Part shown: positions 55,830 through 64,000 of the stretch, in pieces
Layout of the letters: each line of letters begins with the position of its first letter
Position numbering within the stretch: the stretch's first letter is position 1
From: an uncultured Lachnospiraceae bacterium
GTDB taxonomy: Bacteria > Bacillota > Clostridia > Lachnospirales > Lachnospiraceae
Length of the DNA: 64,000 nucleotides
Assembly: GCA_947565425.1 (NCBI GenBank)
Contig: CANOFW010000001.1
Coordinates: 1 to 64,000 of the forward strand
Direction: 5' to 3'
Position numbers and translations under genes: made by a program
The notes under the pieces: model-generated
What the model was told of the DNA's origin: nothing
Databases searched by the model: none
The model's input: the letters and a program-made list of their open reading frames with translations, nothing else

Positions 55830-56858
55830 ATATGATCTCCATCATAAACCTTGCTTCTGTGGGGGTTTTGGGCCTGATACTATCTGCCAGATTCTGTGAT
55901 ATACAATGGACGCGACTAAAGATACTGTCCTTGGTAGGTACTTATTGTGGAGCTGATTATCACATTGCCACTACTTTTCATTTTACTTCGTTTTGTCGCA
56001 CCTTCCGTCCGTTCCATTTCACATTATACTACATTGGAAAAATGTCGGTTCGGTCTGGTTCCTTTGTTATATTATGGTTATGACTATTTAACCATATTTT
56101 ACACGGACCTACTTTCAGAAGGGAACCTTGCCGCAGCGGAATTTATGCCTTTCGTATGCAGCGCTGCTTACTTAATATTCGTACTCCGCATTACAAAAAA
56201 CGAACGTATCCGTGTGCAATTAGAACAGACACAGGAATTTTTGAACCTGCAAATGACGCAGGCTATCCGAGAAATTGCAGTTCTCCGGGAATCCCACCAA
56301 AAAACCATCGCCTATCGGCATGATCTGCGGCACCACATGCAGTATCTTTTGTCTTGCATTGAAAATGAACGCTTTAAACAGGCACAGGCATATATCCATA
56401 AAATTTGTTCAGAAATGGAAACGACAAAGGTAATTACTTTCTGTAATAATGAACCAGCAAACCTTATCTTCTCCGCCTTTTCCAGACGTGCCAAAAATCT
56501 TGGTATTGCAATCAATATCAAATCTGCTATTCCGCAAGAAATCTCGATAGCAGAAAATGACTGGTGCGTGCTGCTATCCAATGCTCTTGAAAATGCCCTG
56601 CACGCTTGCGAAAAGTTAATAAAAAAGGGACAGCCCAGCTCGATCGAAGTTTCCGCATTCAGCAAAAATGAAAAACAATTTTTACAAGTCGCCAATCCCT
56701 GTGAAGAAAATATTACTTTCTCCCATGGCGTTCCCGTGACAACAAATCCAGGACACGGAATCGATGTGCGCAGTATCTGTATGATTTTGAATCATTATGG
56801 CGGCATATATTCATTTTCTGCTCAAAATGGCGTGTTTCTGTTGCGTATATATTTTTAA
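55826..56858 (+). pseudogene. GHKL sensor histidine kinase gene, frameshifted and shortened
   Basis: The intended start is ATG at 55826 (MNMISIINLASVGVLGLILS, first membrane helix). After about 40 codons (LKILSLVGTYCG) the frame changes to VELIITLPLLFILLRFVAPS, which runs to 56858. The shift lies at about 55940-55950, and the pieces join with far too few membrane helices, so an internal part of the sensor domain also seems lost. The kinase core is intact: phospho-His in YRHDLRHHMQYLLS and the N box in LLSNALENALHAC, and the GHGIDVRSI segment. The open piece 55947-56858 (303 residues) would start with GTG and has no ribosome site. Confidence 0.75.
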
Positions 56859-57031
56859 AATCAAACAACGCCATTCGTCTGTTTTTGTACAGCTCATCCC
56901 TGGCACACAGTCGATTCGTGACATTTTATATGCGATTCATGCATCGTTGATCCAATTTGCCCCGGTAGGACTTAAAATATAACTGCAAGCGAAATAATTG
57001 CATAATACATATACAGGAGGATTAAATTAAC

Positions 57032-57358
57032 ATGAAGAAAATGATTTCCCTTTTACTGGCAATGGCAATGTGCTTTTCTCTAGCTGCCTGCGGTGGTCCT
57101 GATAAGCAACCCGCTATTGACGCCCACAACAAGGCGGGAACTGCCATCAATGAGTTGTCTGAGATTATCAACGCTGATCCCGAAACCTATGCCGATTACA
57201 TTTCTGAAATGAACACACTGGTTGATACCTTGAATCAGTGTGGAGAAGTGCTAGAAGGTGACGAAAAGTTGGAACAGGATGCTTTGGATGAATGGGCAAA
57301 AACATGCGGCGAAATTGAACAGTGGGCGAAAGAAGCCAAAGCCGAGCTCGAACAATAA
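57032..57358 (+). CDS. Small acidic lipoprotein
   Basis: A 108-residue protein with a clear lipoprotein signal (MKKMISLLLAMAMCFSLAAC, cysteine at residue 20). The mature part is helical and acidic, ending EEAKAELEQ-like (KEAKAELEQ), with no known domain. Ribosome site CAGGAGGATTAAATTAAC. It lies downstream of the GHKL kinase remnant and upstream of a shared terminator. Small lipoproteins of this shape commonly accompany such kinase genes and may act as ligands or accessory sensors; this is inference from position. Confidence 0.8.
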   Translation: MKKMISLLLAMAMCFSLAACGGPDKQPAIDAHNKAGTAINELSEIINADPETYADYISEMNTLVDTLNQCGEVLEGDEKLEQDALDEWAKTCGEIEQWAKEAKAELEQ

Positions 57359-57391
57359 CTACAATAAAAATATTCCCTATGCTTTTATTTA

Positions 57392-57433
57392 AAAAAGGAA
57401 GCGCTAACGATACAAAATCGGCGCTTCCTTTTT
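57392..57433. terminator. Two-way terminator
   Basis: AAAAAGGAAGCGC pairs with GCGCTTCCTTTTT around a 16-base loop. It serves the small lipoprotein gene on the plus strand and the histidine kinase gene on the minus strand. Confidence 0.92.
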
Positions 57434-57462
57434 ATATACAGACTCACACGAGTAAACGATTG

Positions 57463-59376
57463 CTAATCCGTGGCGGGAAATTCGATGACAAATTTCGTCC
57501 CTTCTCCTACTTTGGAATCAACATGAATTGTACCGCCAAATTCGTTTACTATGCTGTGAACAATATAAAGCCCTAACCCTGTGCCGCTCTCCCGGTTGTT
57601 TTCTCCCACATAGAAACGCTTAAAAACAAGTGGCAATTCATTCTTTGGTATACCACATCCAGTATCCGCCACAGTCACATATATTTTCCCATTTCCTAGA
57701 TTCGCCGACACCGTAATGCTGCCCTCCGGCGGCGTCGCCCTGAGCGCATTGTAAATCAGGTTCTCAAACAATATATTCAGCTTTTGCGGCTGGGCTGTCA
57801 CAAATGCGTCCTGCGCCGGCGGATTTACCGTAAAATACACTGACTGTACTTGAGCCTCTCCATGATAGACTGCATAAAGCTCTGAAAGCAGTTCCAAAAT
57901 TGACACCCTGACCCTTTCTTCTTCAATCTTGTCCAGTGCATTGATAGCAGAAAGTCCCTGCAAACGACGTGCCATTTCCCACTGTCTGGCTTCTGCTTGA
58001 TCAAGGTAGCCACAAAGCTCCGTATCTACCCCCACACCACTGCGGCGGATTGCCTCAATAAAAGACTGAGTGGCAAATACCGGCGCCTTTAAATCATGTG
58101 CCATATCAGAAAAAAATGCTTTGCGCTCCTCCAAAAGCAACGTCACTTCCTGGGTACGTTTCTTCACTTGTTCTTCCAGATGATTTGTAAGCTCATCATT
58201 TTCTCTTAAAATGCGACGGCTGCGGTAAACCATCATCGCCCCAAACAGAACAACTAGCAAAAGTCCGCACCATTCAAACTGCCAGAAAAACCGAATTGGC
58301 TCAAAATGGTTGGAAAATAACAGGTTGTGTACCAATCCCGCGCCAAACACTGTGCCACCTACCAATACATAGCGGCTCTCCCAATTTTTTACCATTAGTC
58401 CCCTTTCGGTAAAATATACCGCACAGCAAAATGTAAAAATATAATAAAGGTCTGTCACCCTCCCATGCGCAAAGACTGCCCACGGTATTAATGGGATAAG
58501 CAAACTCAAGATAATCAGAATGCTTGGTAGCACCAGCAATACGCCACGCACCCATTTCCACGCCCTGCCACCATCTACACCAGAAGCAAGGACGGTAAGC
58601 CTTACCACGCAAAAACACAAGCCATACAACGCCATACTCTGAATAATAAACCAATACGGTACCACCTGCATAGAAAAAAGAAAAATAAAATAGCGAGACA
58701 TATAAAGCGCATAGCAACAGCACATCAATCCAAAACAGCGGCTTATACTTCCTCCCGTCCTCCACAGAAATAACGTAAACACCGCCAGCGCTAACGGCAA
58801 GAGAAATGCCAGCGCATAGGCCAACCCTTGGATGTTTTCAACCTGCGAAATTGCCTCTGCCGCACCCAATGCCGGTGGAAAATACATACCGCTGTAATAT
58901 CCAATCTTTGACACTGTCTCTACCAGCAACACATGCTCCCCCGGTGTCATCAGAAACGTAATACAGCCATTCCCTTTCCCCGAAGCAAGCTGCATTCCAT
59001 TCAGAGAAATACTGTACGTTGAGGATAATTGGGGAAAATTCACTGATACAACTACAGGTTTTCCAGCATAACATATTGTCAATCTATAAGATGCCTTTCC
59101 GTGCGGAGAAAGCAACCAATCCCTTCTTTGAAGATTAGAAAATTCACCGATATAGGTAGGTTTATCGGTTACGCGCCCGTCTGTCAGCAGCCAGCCATCA
59201 ATAAGAAAAATAAGATTATTATGTATGATATCCTGTTCGTCTATATTTATCCGGCCTGATTTTCCATAAGGTGGAGGCGTTTCATATTTATTATCTGCAT
59301 AGAAGAGTATCAGAAAAAAAGTCACCAATACAACTAAAACTGCCAGTATCTGCCACAAGTCCTTTTTATGCTTCAT
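57463..59376 (-). CDS. Sensor histidine kinase with 7TM-DISM-like sensor
   Basis: A 637-residue membrane kinase. After an N-terminal helix (about 10-30) comes an external jelly-roll-like domain (about 40-190), then about seven transmembrane helices (about 190-380), the 7TMR-DISM layout. A coiled linker is followed by the H box with His-427 (FFSDMAHDLKAPVFATQS), the N box FENLIYNALRATP, G1 DTGCGIP and G2 GTGLGLYIV. The ATG at 59376 follows GGGGAGGCAGAGAGA; the long upstream frame extension (147 codons) overlaps the regulator gene and is not translated. It is paired with the response regulator 31 bases upstream. Confidence 0.9.
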   Translation of the reverse strand: MKHKKDLWQILAVLVVLVTFFLILFYADNKYETPPPYGKSGRINIDEQDIIHNNLIFLIDGWLLTDGRVTDKPTYIGEFSNLQRRDWLLSPHGKASYRLTICYAGKPVVVSVNFPQLSSTYSISLNGMQLASGKGNGCITFLMTPGEHVLLVETVSKIGYYSGMYFPPALGAAEAISQVENIQGLAYALAFLLPLALAVFTLFLWRTGGSISRCFGLMCCCYALYMSRYFIFLFSMQVVPYWFIIQSMALYGLCFCVVRLTVLASGVDGGRAWKWVRGVLLVLPSILIILSLLIPLIPWAVFAHGRVTDLYYIFTFCCAVYFTERGLMVKNWESRYVLVGGTVFGAGLVHNLLFSNHFEPIRFFWQFEWCGLLLVVLFGAMMVYRSRRILRENDELTNHLEEQVKKRTQEVTLLLEERKAFFSDMAHDLKAPVFATQSFIEAIRRSGVGVDTELCGYLDQAEARQWEMARRLQGLSAINALDKIEEERVRVSILELLSELYAVYHGEAQVQSVYFTVNPPAQDAFVTAQPQKLNILFENLIYNALRATPPEGSITVSANLGNGKIYVTVADTGCGIPKNELPLVFKRFYVGENNRESGTGLGLYIVHSIVNEFGGTIHVDSKVGEGTKFVIEFPATD

Positions 59377-59407
59377 TCTCTCTGCCTCCCCATATTCCCA
59401 AACTGTA

Positions 59408-60307
59408 TCATTGGCAATCCGGTGAAACAAAGCGGTAACCCTGTCCCCATATCGTCTCAATAAAATAATGATCTCCCCACGCTTTTTCCAGCTTCCGCCG
59501 CAGATGCGACATATGTATCTGTACCATCTTCCCTTTGTCCCACGGCTGCCCGCACCATACTGCCCGAAAAAGCTCCTCTGGTGAGAATATATGTCCCGCC
59601 TGCTTTGACAGCCGCCACAAAAGCTCGAATTCAATCGGCGTAAGACAAAGATCTTTTTCATGTATGAGCGCTCTTCTTCCCGACAAATCCAACAAAAGCG
59701 GACCGTATCTGAACCTGATACGGTCAGACACTGCCAGTCTGATACGCGTTTCCACTTTTGCCCAAAAAAGCTCAGCAGGTGTATCCTTGGTAATATAATC
59801 CGCACCGCCTGAAGCATACCCTTTTACCTGTTTTTCAGCCTCGGTCAGACAGCTCAAAAAAATAATAGGCGCCTGCGCTAACTCATGAATTTTGTTACAA
59901 AATAAAAATCCATCCTCACCTGGAAGCATTACGTCAAGCAACACACAGTCATATGCTTCATCCTTCGCCCGCTCAAGCGCCTCCTCCCCACTTGCCGCTA
60001 GATGCACCAGACAACCATGGTCTCGCAGAATATTCGCCCAAAGTGTGCGGTCAGCAGGCTCGTCATCCACGAAAAGGATGCGCCATGGTCCCTCGATGTG
60101 CTCCGTCTTTTCCGCTGTCTTCCCCCGCCCAACTCCCTCATGCAAGAGGAAATTCATATAGGCGTTCTGAACCTGCCCGCGCCTCTGCCGTGCCACCGGA
60201 ATTGTATGTCCATTATTTGTCACAATACTTCCCCCGCCGACAGACTGAACATAGCTTAAATTTACAAGATAAGAACGATGAACTTTTAAAAATTCAGGTC
60301 TTGACAA
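59408..60307 (-). CDS. OmpR-type response regulator fused behind part of a LytTR domain
   Basis: A 299-residue open frame. Residues 1-55 are the C-terminal half of a LytTR domain (FLKVHRSYLVNLSYVQSV and VARQRRGQVQNAYMNFLL). Residues 76-190 are a receiver domain (ILFVDDEPADRTLW, phospho-acceptor Asp-125 in CVLLDVMLPGEDG). Residues 200-297 are an OmpR winged helix (TPIEFELLWRLSKQAG, GQGYRFV). The frame starts at TTG with no ribosome site, because an upstream nonsense codon separates it from the rest of the LytTR gene. The receiver and winged helix are intact and could be made from an internal start. It partners the kinase at 57463. Confidence 0.75.
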   Translation of the reverse strand: MSRPEFLKVHRSYLVNLSYVQSVGGGSIVTNNGHTIPVARQRRGQVQNAYMNFLLHEGVGRGKTAEKTEHIEGPWRILFVDDEPADRTLWANILRDHGCLVHLAASGEEALERAKDEAYDCVLLDVMLPGEDGFLFCNKIHELAQAPIIFLSCLTEAEKQVKGYASGGADYITKDTPAELFWAKVETRIRLAVSDRIRFRYGPLLLDLSGRRALIHEKDLCLTPIEFELLWRLSKQAGHIFSPEELFRAVWCGQPWDKGKMVQIHMSHLRRKLEKAWGDHYFIETIWGQGYRFVSPDCQ

Positions 60308-60492
60308 AAATTATTCTTCAATGTCTGTCAATGCAACAGTCACTTCCTGAACCACACCATCTATGAAATGAAAGGATACAATCTTATTTATGACTTCCAC
60401 AACTCAAGCCGCGCAAACACTATCCTGATAATACCGTCCCTGTTTTTCACAACAAACTCTTGGGCATCGTCAGCACATATTGCAATCTGCAT
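60308..60492 (-). pseudogene. Decayed 5' part of the response regulator (receiver deleted, LytTR frameshifted)
   Basis: A ribosome site (AAAAGGAGAGAATTAATAG) and ATG at 60492 start MQIAICADD, the beginning of a receiver domain. This joins in frame to AQEFVVKNRDGIIRIVFARLE, the start of a LytTR domain, so about 100 receiver residues have been deleted. The frame then breaks near 60405; the next frame gives VEVINKIVSFHFIDGVVQEV and TVALTDIEE, a TAA stop, then in the same frame FLSRPEFLKVH. The TAA stands where the family has a lysine codon. Restored, the gene would encode receiver-LytTR-receiver-winged helix. Confidence 0.8.
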
Positions 60493-60540
60493 CTATTAAT
60501 TCTCTCCTTTTATGTTCATTAACCCTAATAATTTATGATA

Positions 60541-60639
60541 AACCAGATAATTTCACAACTGGGCGTAGGCTGTTTTTTACTAATGATAAAGTCGTATATT
60601 TCACAATTGCAGTCTTTATCGTTGCATCATTATCTGGTT
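60541..60639. repeat. Nested inverted repeat upstream of the decayed regulator
   Basis: AACCAGATAAT (60541-60551) pairs with ATTATCTGGTT (60629-60639). Inside, GATAAAG (60585-60591) pairs with CTTTATC (60614-60620), and TTTCACAA occurs twice as a direct repeat. The remainder of 60493-60975 holds the prfA terminator and a seven-codon start-like fragment; otherwise nothing is seen. Confidence 0.55.
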
Positions 60640-60697
60640 CATATAACACAATTTTTTATATTATCATAAGTATATCACACCACCCAATACCACCGCA

Positions 60698-60740
60698 ACA
60701 AAAAAGAACCAGCCACCCTAACCTATAGGAACTGGTTCTT
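60698..60740 (-). terminator. Terminator of the prmC-prfA transcript
   Basis: Minus strand AAGAACCAG pairs with CTGGTTCTT (60740-60704) around a 19-base loop, followed by TTTTGTTG. It is about 235 bases past the prfA stop. Confidence 0.75.
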
Positions 60741-60975
60741 CCACTTCTCATTCTGCAATTGCAATCTTCATTGTGATTGGCCTCCAATACTTTGAGATGT
60801 ATCTTCGTTTCACTACATTCCTAGCATTTGACGGCTGATTTTTTCTCCCTTAAAGTCTATAAACATGTACAGACGTTCCTCTTTTTTTCAAGGTCAAACA
60901 GTTTCTCTTTTTCCTATCTTTCTTCCATTTCCACTAGAACCGGATATTCCCAGAACCCCAGCAAAATTAAGGCTT

Positions 60976-62052
60976 TCAAACCTTATCCTCAAAATTGCTT
61001 AGCTTCGCCGCCTGGTCTGCTGCAATACAGGCGTCAACAATTTCCTGGATATCGCCGTTCAACACCTTATCCAGCTTATACAATGTCAAATTGATACGAT
61101 GGTCCGTGACACGCCCCTGGGGGAAATTATAAGTACGAATCTTCTCCGAGCGGTCACCGGTGCCTATCTGACTTCTCCTTGCCTCCGCCTCCGCGTCATG
61201 CTGCTTCTGACATTCCATGTCGTAAAGTTTCGCACGCAGCAGCGCAAATGCCTTCTCCTTATTCTGTAGCTGAGACTTTTCTGTCTGGCTATAAATGACA
61301 ATTCCGGTGGGATAATGTGTTAGGCGAACTGCTGAATCTGTCGTGTTGACACACTGCCCGCCATTTCCAGAGGCACGCATAACGTCTATACGAATATCTT
61401 TCTCATCAATAACAACATCCACGTCCTCCGCTTCCGGCATGACCGCAACAGTTATCGTAGACGTATGAATGCGTCCGCCTGACTCGGTTTCCGGCACACG
61501 TTGAACACGATGTACACCGGACTCATATTTCATTACAGAATACGCTCCCTGTCCGGTAATCATAAAGGTGACATTCTTCATTCCGCCAATACCTATCTCT
61601 TCACATTCCATTGTCTCCACCTTCCAGCGGTGGGTTTCCGCAAAATGCACATACATACGGTAAATTTCCGCTGCAAACAATGCCGCCTCGTCTCCGCCTG
61701 CGCCCGCACGAATTTCTACAATTACATTCTTATCATCATTCGGATCTTTGGGCAGCAAAAGAATCTTTAATTCTTTCTCTAACTCCTCCACTCTTGCCCT
61801 GGATTCATTAAGTTCTTCTTTCGCAAGCTCACGCATCTCCTCATCATTTTCCTCTTCGAGCATCGCAAGGGAATCCTCGATATTCTGATTTGCCTGCTTA
61901 TATTCCTTATATGCCTCCACAATGGGAGCAAGATCGCTCTGTTCCTTCATCAGCTTACGAAAACGGTTGGTGTCGTTGGCCACATCCGGCTCACTGAGCT
62001 GATTCATAATTTCTTCAAAACGAAGAAGAATATCCTCTAACTTATCAAACAT
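60976..62052 (-). CDS. prfA: Peptide chain release factor 1
   Basis: A 358-residue class I release factor that reads UAA and UAG. The codon-recognition PxT-type motif lies in [20 protein letters not shown] (PET), and the catalytic GGQ is in [20 protein letters not shown] near residue 230. The ATG at 62052 follows AGAAAGGAAGAGAGGT; the frame extends 13 codons upstream. It follows prmC, the enzyme that methylates its GGQ glutamine. Confidence 0.97.
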   Translation of the reverse strand: MFDKLEDILLRFEEIMNQLSEPDVANDTNRFRKLMKEQSDLAPIVEAYKEYKQANQNIEDSLAMLEEENDEEMRELAKEELNESRARVEELEKELKILLLPKDPNDDKNVIVEIRAGAGGDEAALFAAEIYRMYVHFAETHRWKVETMECEEIGIGGMKNVTFMITGQGAYSVMKYESGVHRVQRVPETESGGRIHTSTITVAVMPEAEDVDVVIDEKDIRIDVMRASGNGGQCVNTTDSAVRLTHYPTGIVIYSQTEKSQLQNKEKAFALLRAKLYDMECQKQHDAEAEARRSQIGTGDRSEKIRTYNFPQGRVTDHRINLTLYKLDKVLNGDIQEIVDACIAADQAAKLSNFEDKV

Positions 62053-62099
62053 ACCTCTCTTCCTTTCTCTTTCACTAACGGCAAATTCCACAGATAACT

Positions 62100-62936
62100 C
62101 TACTTTATAGACGGCAGGTTGCCACGGACAACCCGGGCGTTTCCCGCAAGGTCTTTGATCACTTTCACATTACGATACCCATTCTCTTCCATAAGAAATG
62201 CCACCCTGCCGCCTTGATCATGCCCGATTTCCAGGCACAGATAACCGTTAGATTTCAAGAACTGCCCGCTCTTTTTTACAATCTGTCGATAGAAATCCAG
62301 GCCATCCTCCCCGCCGTCTAATGCTTCCACCGGCTCAAAATTCTTTACTTCCGGCATCAATGACGCAATCGTCTCTGTGGGAATATAAGGCGGATTGGCA
62401 ATTATCATATCATATTTTCCTATAATATTTTGAAATAAATTGCTGCGCACTAACTGCACCTCTACCCGGTTATTCTTCGCATTCTCTTTGGCAATCAAAA
62501 GAGCCTGCTTTGAAATATCGCTTGCCGTCCCAAACAATTTCTTTTGTCTCAACAGACTGATAATAACACAACCGGAACCTGTACATAAATCCAACACCGA
62601 CATCCCTGGTTCAAGCATTTTCAACGCTTCCTCCACCAAAGTCTCCGTATCCTGGCGTGGAATCAGTACATGAGAGTTGACCTTAAATTCCAAACCCATG
62701 AACTCCTGGCTTCCGGTAATATACTGCAATGGCACCCGCTCCGCACGTTTTTTCAACAGCAACTCATACTCCAAGAATTTGCCGTTTTCCATATCATCCG
62801 TACTGTGCATATAATACCAACTCTTATCCATTTTGCAAGCATATTCCATAAGATACCACGCATCCAACTCACAGTCCGCTACATCTGCATCCCGTAATAT
62901 TCCTTTTCCATATTCCAATGCGCCCTCAAATGTCAT
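62100..62936 (-). CDS. prmC: Release factor glutamine methyltransferase
   Basis: A 278-residue enzyme that methylates the glutamine of the GGQ motif in release factors. It has an N-terminal helical domain, then the SAM motif [16 protein letters not shown] near residue 117 and the catalytic NPPY (IIANPPYIP) near residue 183. It overlaps the DUF1385 gene by 4 bases and lies just before prfA. Confidence 0.96.
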   Translation of the reverse strand: MTFEGALEYGKGILRDADVADCELDAWYLMEYACKMDKSWYYMHSTDDMENGKFLEYELLLKKRAERVPLQYITGSQEFMGLEFKVNSHVLIPRQDTETLVEEALKMLEPGMSVLDLCTGSGCVIISLLRQKKLFGTASDISKQALLIAKENAKNNRVEVQLVRSNLFQNIIGKYDMIIANPPYIPTETIASLMPEVKNFEPVEALDGGEDGLDFYRQIVKKSGQFLKSNGYLCLEIGHDQGGRVAFLMEENGYRNVKVIKDLAGNARVVRGNLPSIK

Positions 62937-63895
62937 GTTGCTTCACTCTCCCTCACGGTCCTGACATAACTCTTCCAGTCAAACACTGCCTCCACAGAAG
63001 CAATACCAACTTCTATCATCTCCTCATCCGGTTCTCTGGTTGTCAATTTCTGCATCCATAAGCCCGGCTTACTGAGCAAATTTATTACTGCATTGTCGCT
63101 TCTTCCAGCCAAACGGATAAATTCATATGAAATGCCCGCGATCAGTGGAATAATGGCAATCCTCAGCAAAAGCCTAAGCAGCCTGGAATCCACACGGATA
63201 AACATTGTAGCAATAATAGCAATGATTACCACAAAAAACAGAAAACTTGTACCGCAGCGTTTATGTTCTCTGGAACTCTTTTTCACGTTCTCCACATTCA
63301 AATCCAAACCATGCTCAATACAATTGATACATTTATGCTCTGCGCCATGATACATAAACACCCGCTTGATATCCTCCATTCTAGAAATCAACAGGATATA
63401 AGCAAAAAAGATGAGAAGTCGCAAAATTCCCTCAATAAGAATTACCAGTGTTTCAGAAGGAATGTATTTTTGAAAAAATAAAGATGCATAAAAGGGAAGC
63501 ACCATAAATATTGCTACAGCTAGCACCAGGGACAAGGCAATCGTAAAACCCATTTCAGCTTTCTCTCTCTTTTCATTTCTTGGCTTTGCCCCACTTGCCT
63601 TGTCATCCTCTTCAAAAAATGAAGCAGAAAACGTCAATGTTGACAATCCTAATACCATAGATTCCACAAAACTTATAATTCCCCGTACAAAAATTAAATT
63701 TCTCAACGCCTTATTCTTGCAGATTCCGCGATACTCCCTTTTTTCTACAATGATTTCGTGATCCGGTTTGCGTACTGCCACAGCGTATGTATCTTTGTAT
63801 TTCATCATCACACCTTCCATGACAGCCTGCCCGCCAATTCCTGAATAAGCCAAATCCTTCACATCCTCTCTGACACGGACAACTTCCTCTCGCAC
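62933..63895 (-). CDS. DUF1385 (YqhQ-like) membrane protein
   Basis: A 320-residue multi-pass membrane protein. The family signature YSGIGGQAVMEGVMMKYKDT is at residues 17-36, and the second, MYHGAEHKCINCIEHG, is near 190 with conserved His and Cys residues. About four to five transmembrane helices follow (for example FLFFVVIIAIIATMFI). It occurs beside rpmE, prmC and prfA in many Firmicutes; function unknown. The start is uncertain: the frame opens at GTG 63895 without a good ribosome site. Confidence 0.85.
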   Translation of the reverse strand: MREEVVRVREDVKDLAYSGIGGQAVMEGVMMKYKDTYAVAVRKPDHEIIVEKREYRGICKNKALRNLIFVRGIISFVESMVLGLSTLTFSASFFEEDDKASGAKPRNEKREKAEMGFTIALSLVLAVAIFMVLPFYASLFFQKYIPSETLVILIEGILRLLIFFAYILLISRMEDIKRVFMYHGAEHKCINCIEHGLDLNVENVKKSSREHKRCGTSFLFFVVIIAIIATMFIRVDSRLLRLLLRIAIIPLIAGISYEFIRLAGRSDNAVINLLSKPGLWMQKLTTREPDEEMIEVGIASVEAVFDWKSYVRTVRESEAT

Positions 63896-63911
63896 AAGTG
63901 CGCATATTCTC

Positions 63912-63955
63912 TTTCACGCTTTAACGTGACAAGATATTTTCTAATTAGAACGAAA
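63912..63955. repeat. Partial copy of the TTTCACGCTTTAGCGTGA element
   Basis: TCACGC-TTTA-ACGTGA (63914-63929), then CAAGATATTTTCTAATTAGA and ACGAAAAG, matching the tip and 3' half of the hairpin at 21333-21377 with scattered changes. Confidence 0.45.
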
Positions 63956-63990
63956 AGAAAGGATGTCCATTTAAAAGACATCCTCTTTCG
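63956..63990 (-). terminator. Hairpin at the window edge
   Basis: GGATGTC and GACATCC pair around CATTTAAAA, flanked by GAAAG and CTTTC, and on the minus strand run into TTTCTTTTCG. It probably ends a minus-strand gene lying beyond the window; rpmE is a common neighbour here, but it is not in view. Confidence 0.6.
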
Positions 63991-64000
63991 GTTCAAATGA

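Noticed and set aside
56797-56982. 61-codon plus-strand ORF after the GHKL kinase
   Set aside because: Most of it overlaps the kinase end in another frame; the free part has no start or known domain.
63711-63917. 68-codon ORF over the start of the DUF1385 gene
   Set aside because: It has an ATG near the DUF1385 start, but the protein is Cys/Arg-rich with no similarity, while the DUF1385 frame carries the family signature.

Overview
The window is chromosomal DNA from a low-to-moderate GC Firmicute, most likely a Lachnospiraceae-type Clostridium. The evidence is gene content and order. IreB, ruvX, DUF1292, RNase J, YlbF, an MltG-like protein, an O-methyltransferase and peptidase U32 form one block. 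hrcA-grpE-dnaK-dnaJ sits behind a perfect CIRCE operator, and era-yqzL-recO-glyS-ppdK forms another block. There are Gram-positive AAGGAGG ribosome sites, a transglutaminase surface protein with C-terminal FnIII-like modules, and LytTR/GHKL two-component genes. Nearly all genes run on the minus strand; the plus-strand exceptions are the HD-domain gene, aroC, the HPr-like gene, the XerS-like recombinase and the LytTR regulator locus. I saw no tRNA, rRNA, CRISPR array, complete insertion sequence or prophage.

Layout: 0.2-11.3 kb holds ppdK, glyS, a lipoprotein, recO, a YqzL-like ORF, era, an M16C metalloprotease and mscS. 11.3-12.8 kb holds an HD-domain protein that shares a palindromic divergent promoter region with mscS. 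12.8-19.7 kb holds serA, serC, ilvB, leuB (serine and branched-chain amino acid synthesis), yajC and tgt. 20.1-21.3 kb is aroC behind a hairpin-packed leader. 21.5-31 kb holds a secreted repeat protein, a probably frameshifted Rossmann-fold gene, a beta-propeller lactonase, U32, the O-methyltransferase, an MltG-like stub, YlbF, RNase J, DUF1292, ruvX and ireB. 31.3-37.6 kb is mostly RNA modification: mtaB, thiI with its cysteine desulfurase, rsmE, prmA, plus an HPr-like protein and a J-domain protein. 37.7-48.2 kb holds the transglutaminase surface protein, the HrcA regulon and asnB. 48.2-54.9 kb holds HPt, PAP2, XerS-like, TPM, a broken zinc-ribbon gene, TM2 and a membrane-anchored surface protein. 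55-60.5 kb is a decaying two-component region: an intact LytTR regulator, a shortened and frameshifted GHKL kinase, a small lipoprotein, an intact HisKA kinase with a 7TM-type sensor, and a response regulator carrying a decayed LytTR half. 61-63.9 kb is prfA, prmC and a DUF1385 protein.

The most unusual signal is non-coding. Several intergenic gaps hold palindromes nested inside palindromes. One family shares the terminal arm GGGGNTGTCGCACTAACATAA (or a close variant) and occurs five times, at 21-55, 19778-19968, 21378-21452, 31095-31243 and 52687-52736. The 19.8 kb copy folds as a three-armed cloverleaf inside an outer stem, and the 31.1 kb copy is a mosaic of shuffled parts of it. Unrelated sequences with the same nested design lie after tgt and between hrcA and asnB. 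These look like an uncatalogued family of small mobile or structured intergenic elements, some of which also serve as terminators.

Several genes carry single lesions (zinc-ribbon protein, GHKL kinase, LytTR half of the response regulator, Rossmann protein). They need read-level checking to separate real decay from sequencing error.
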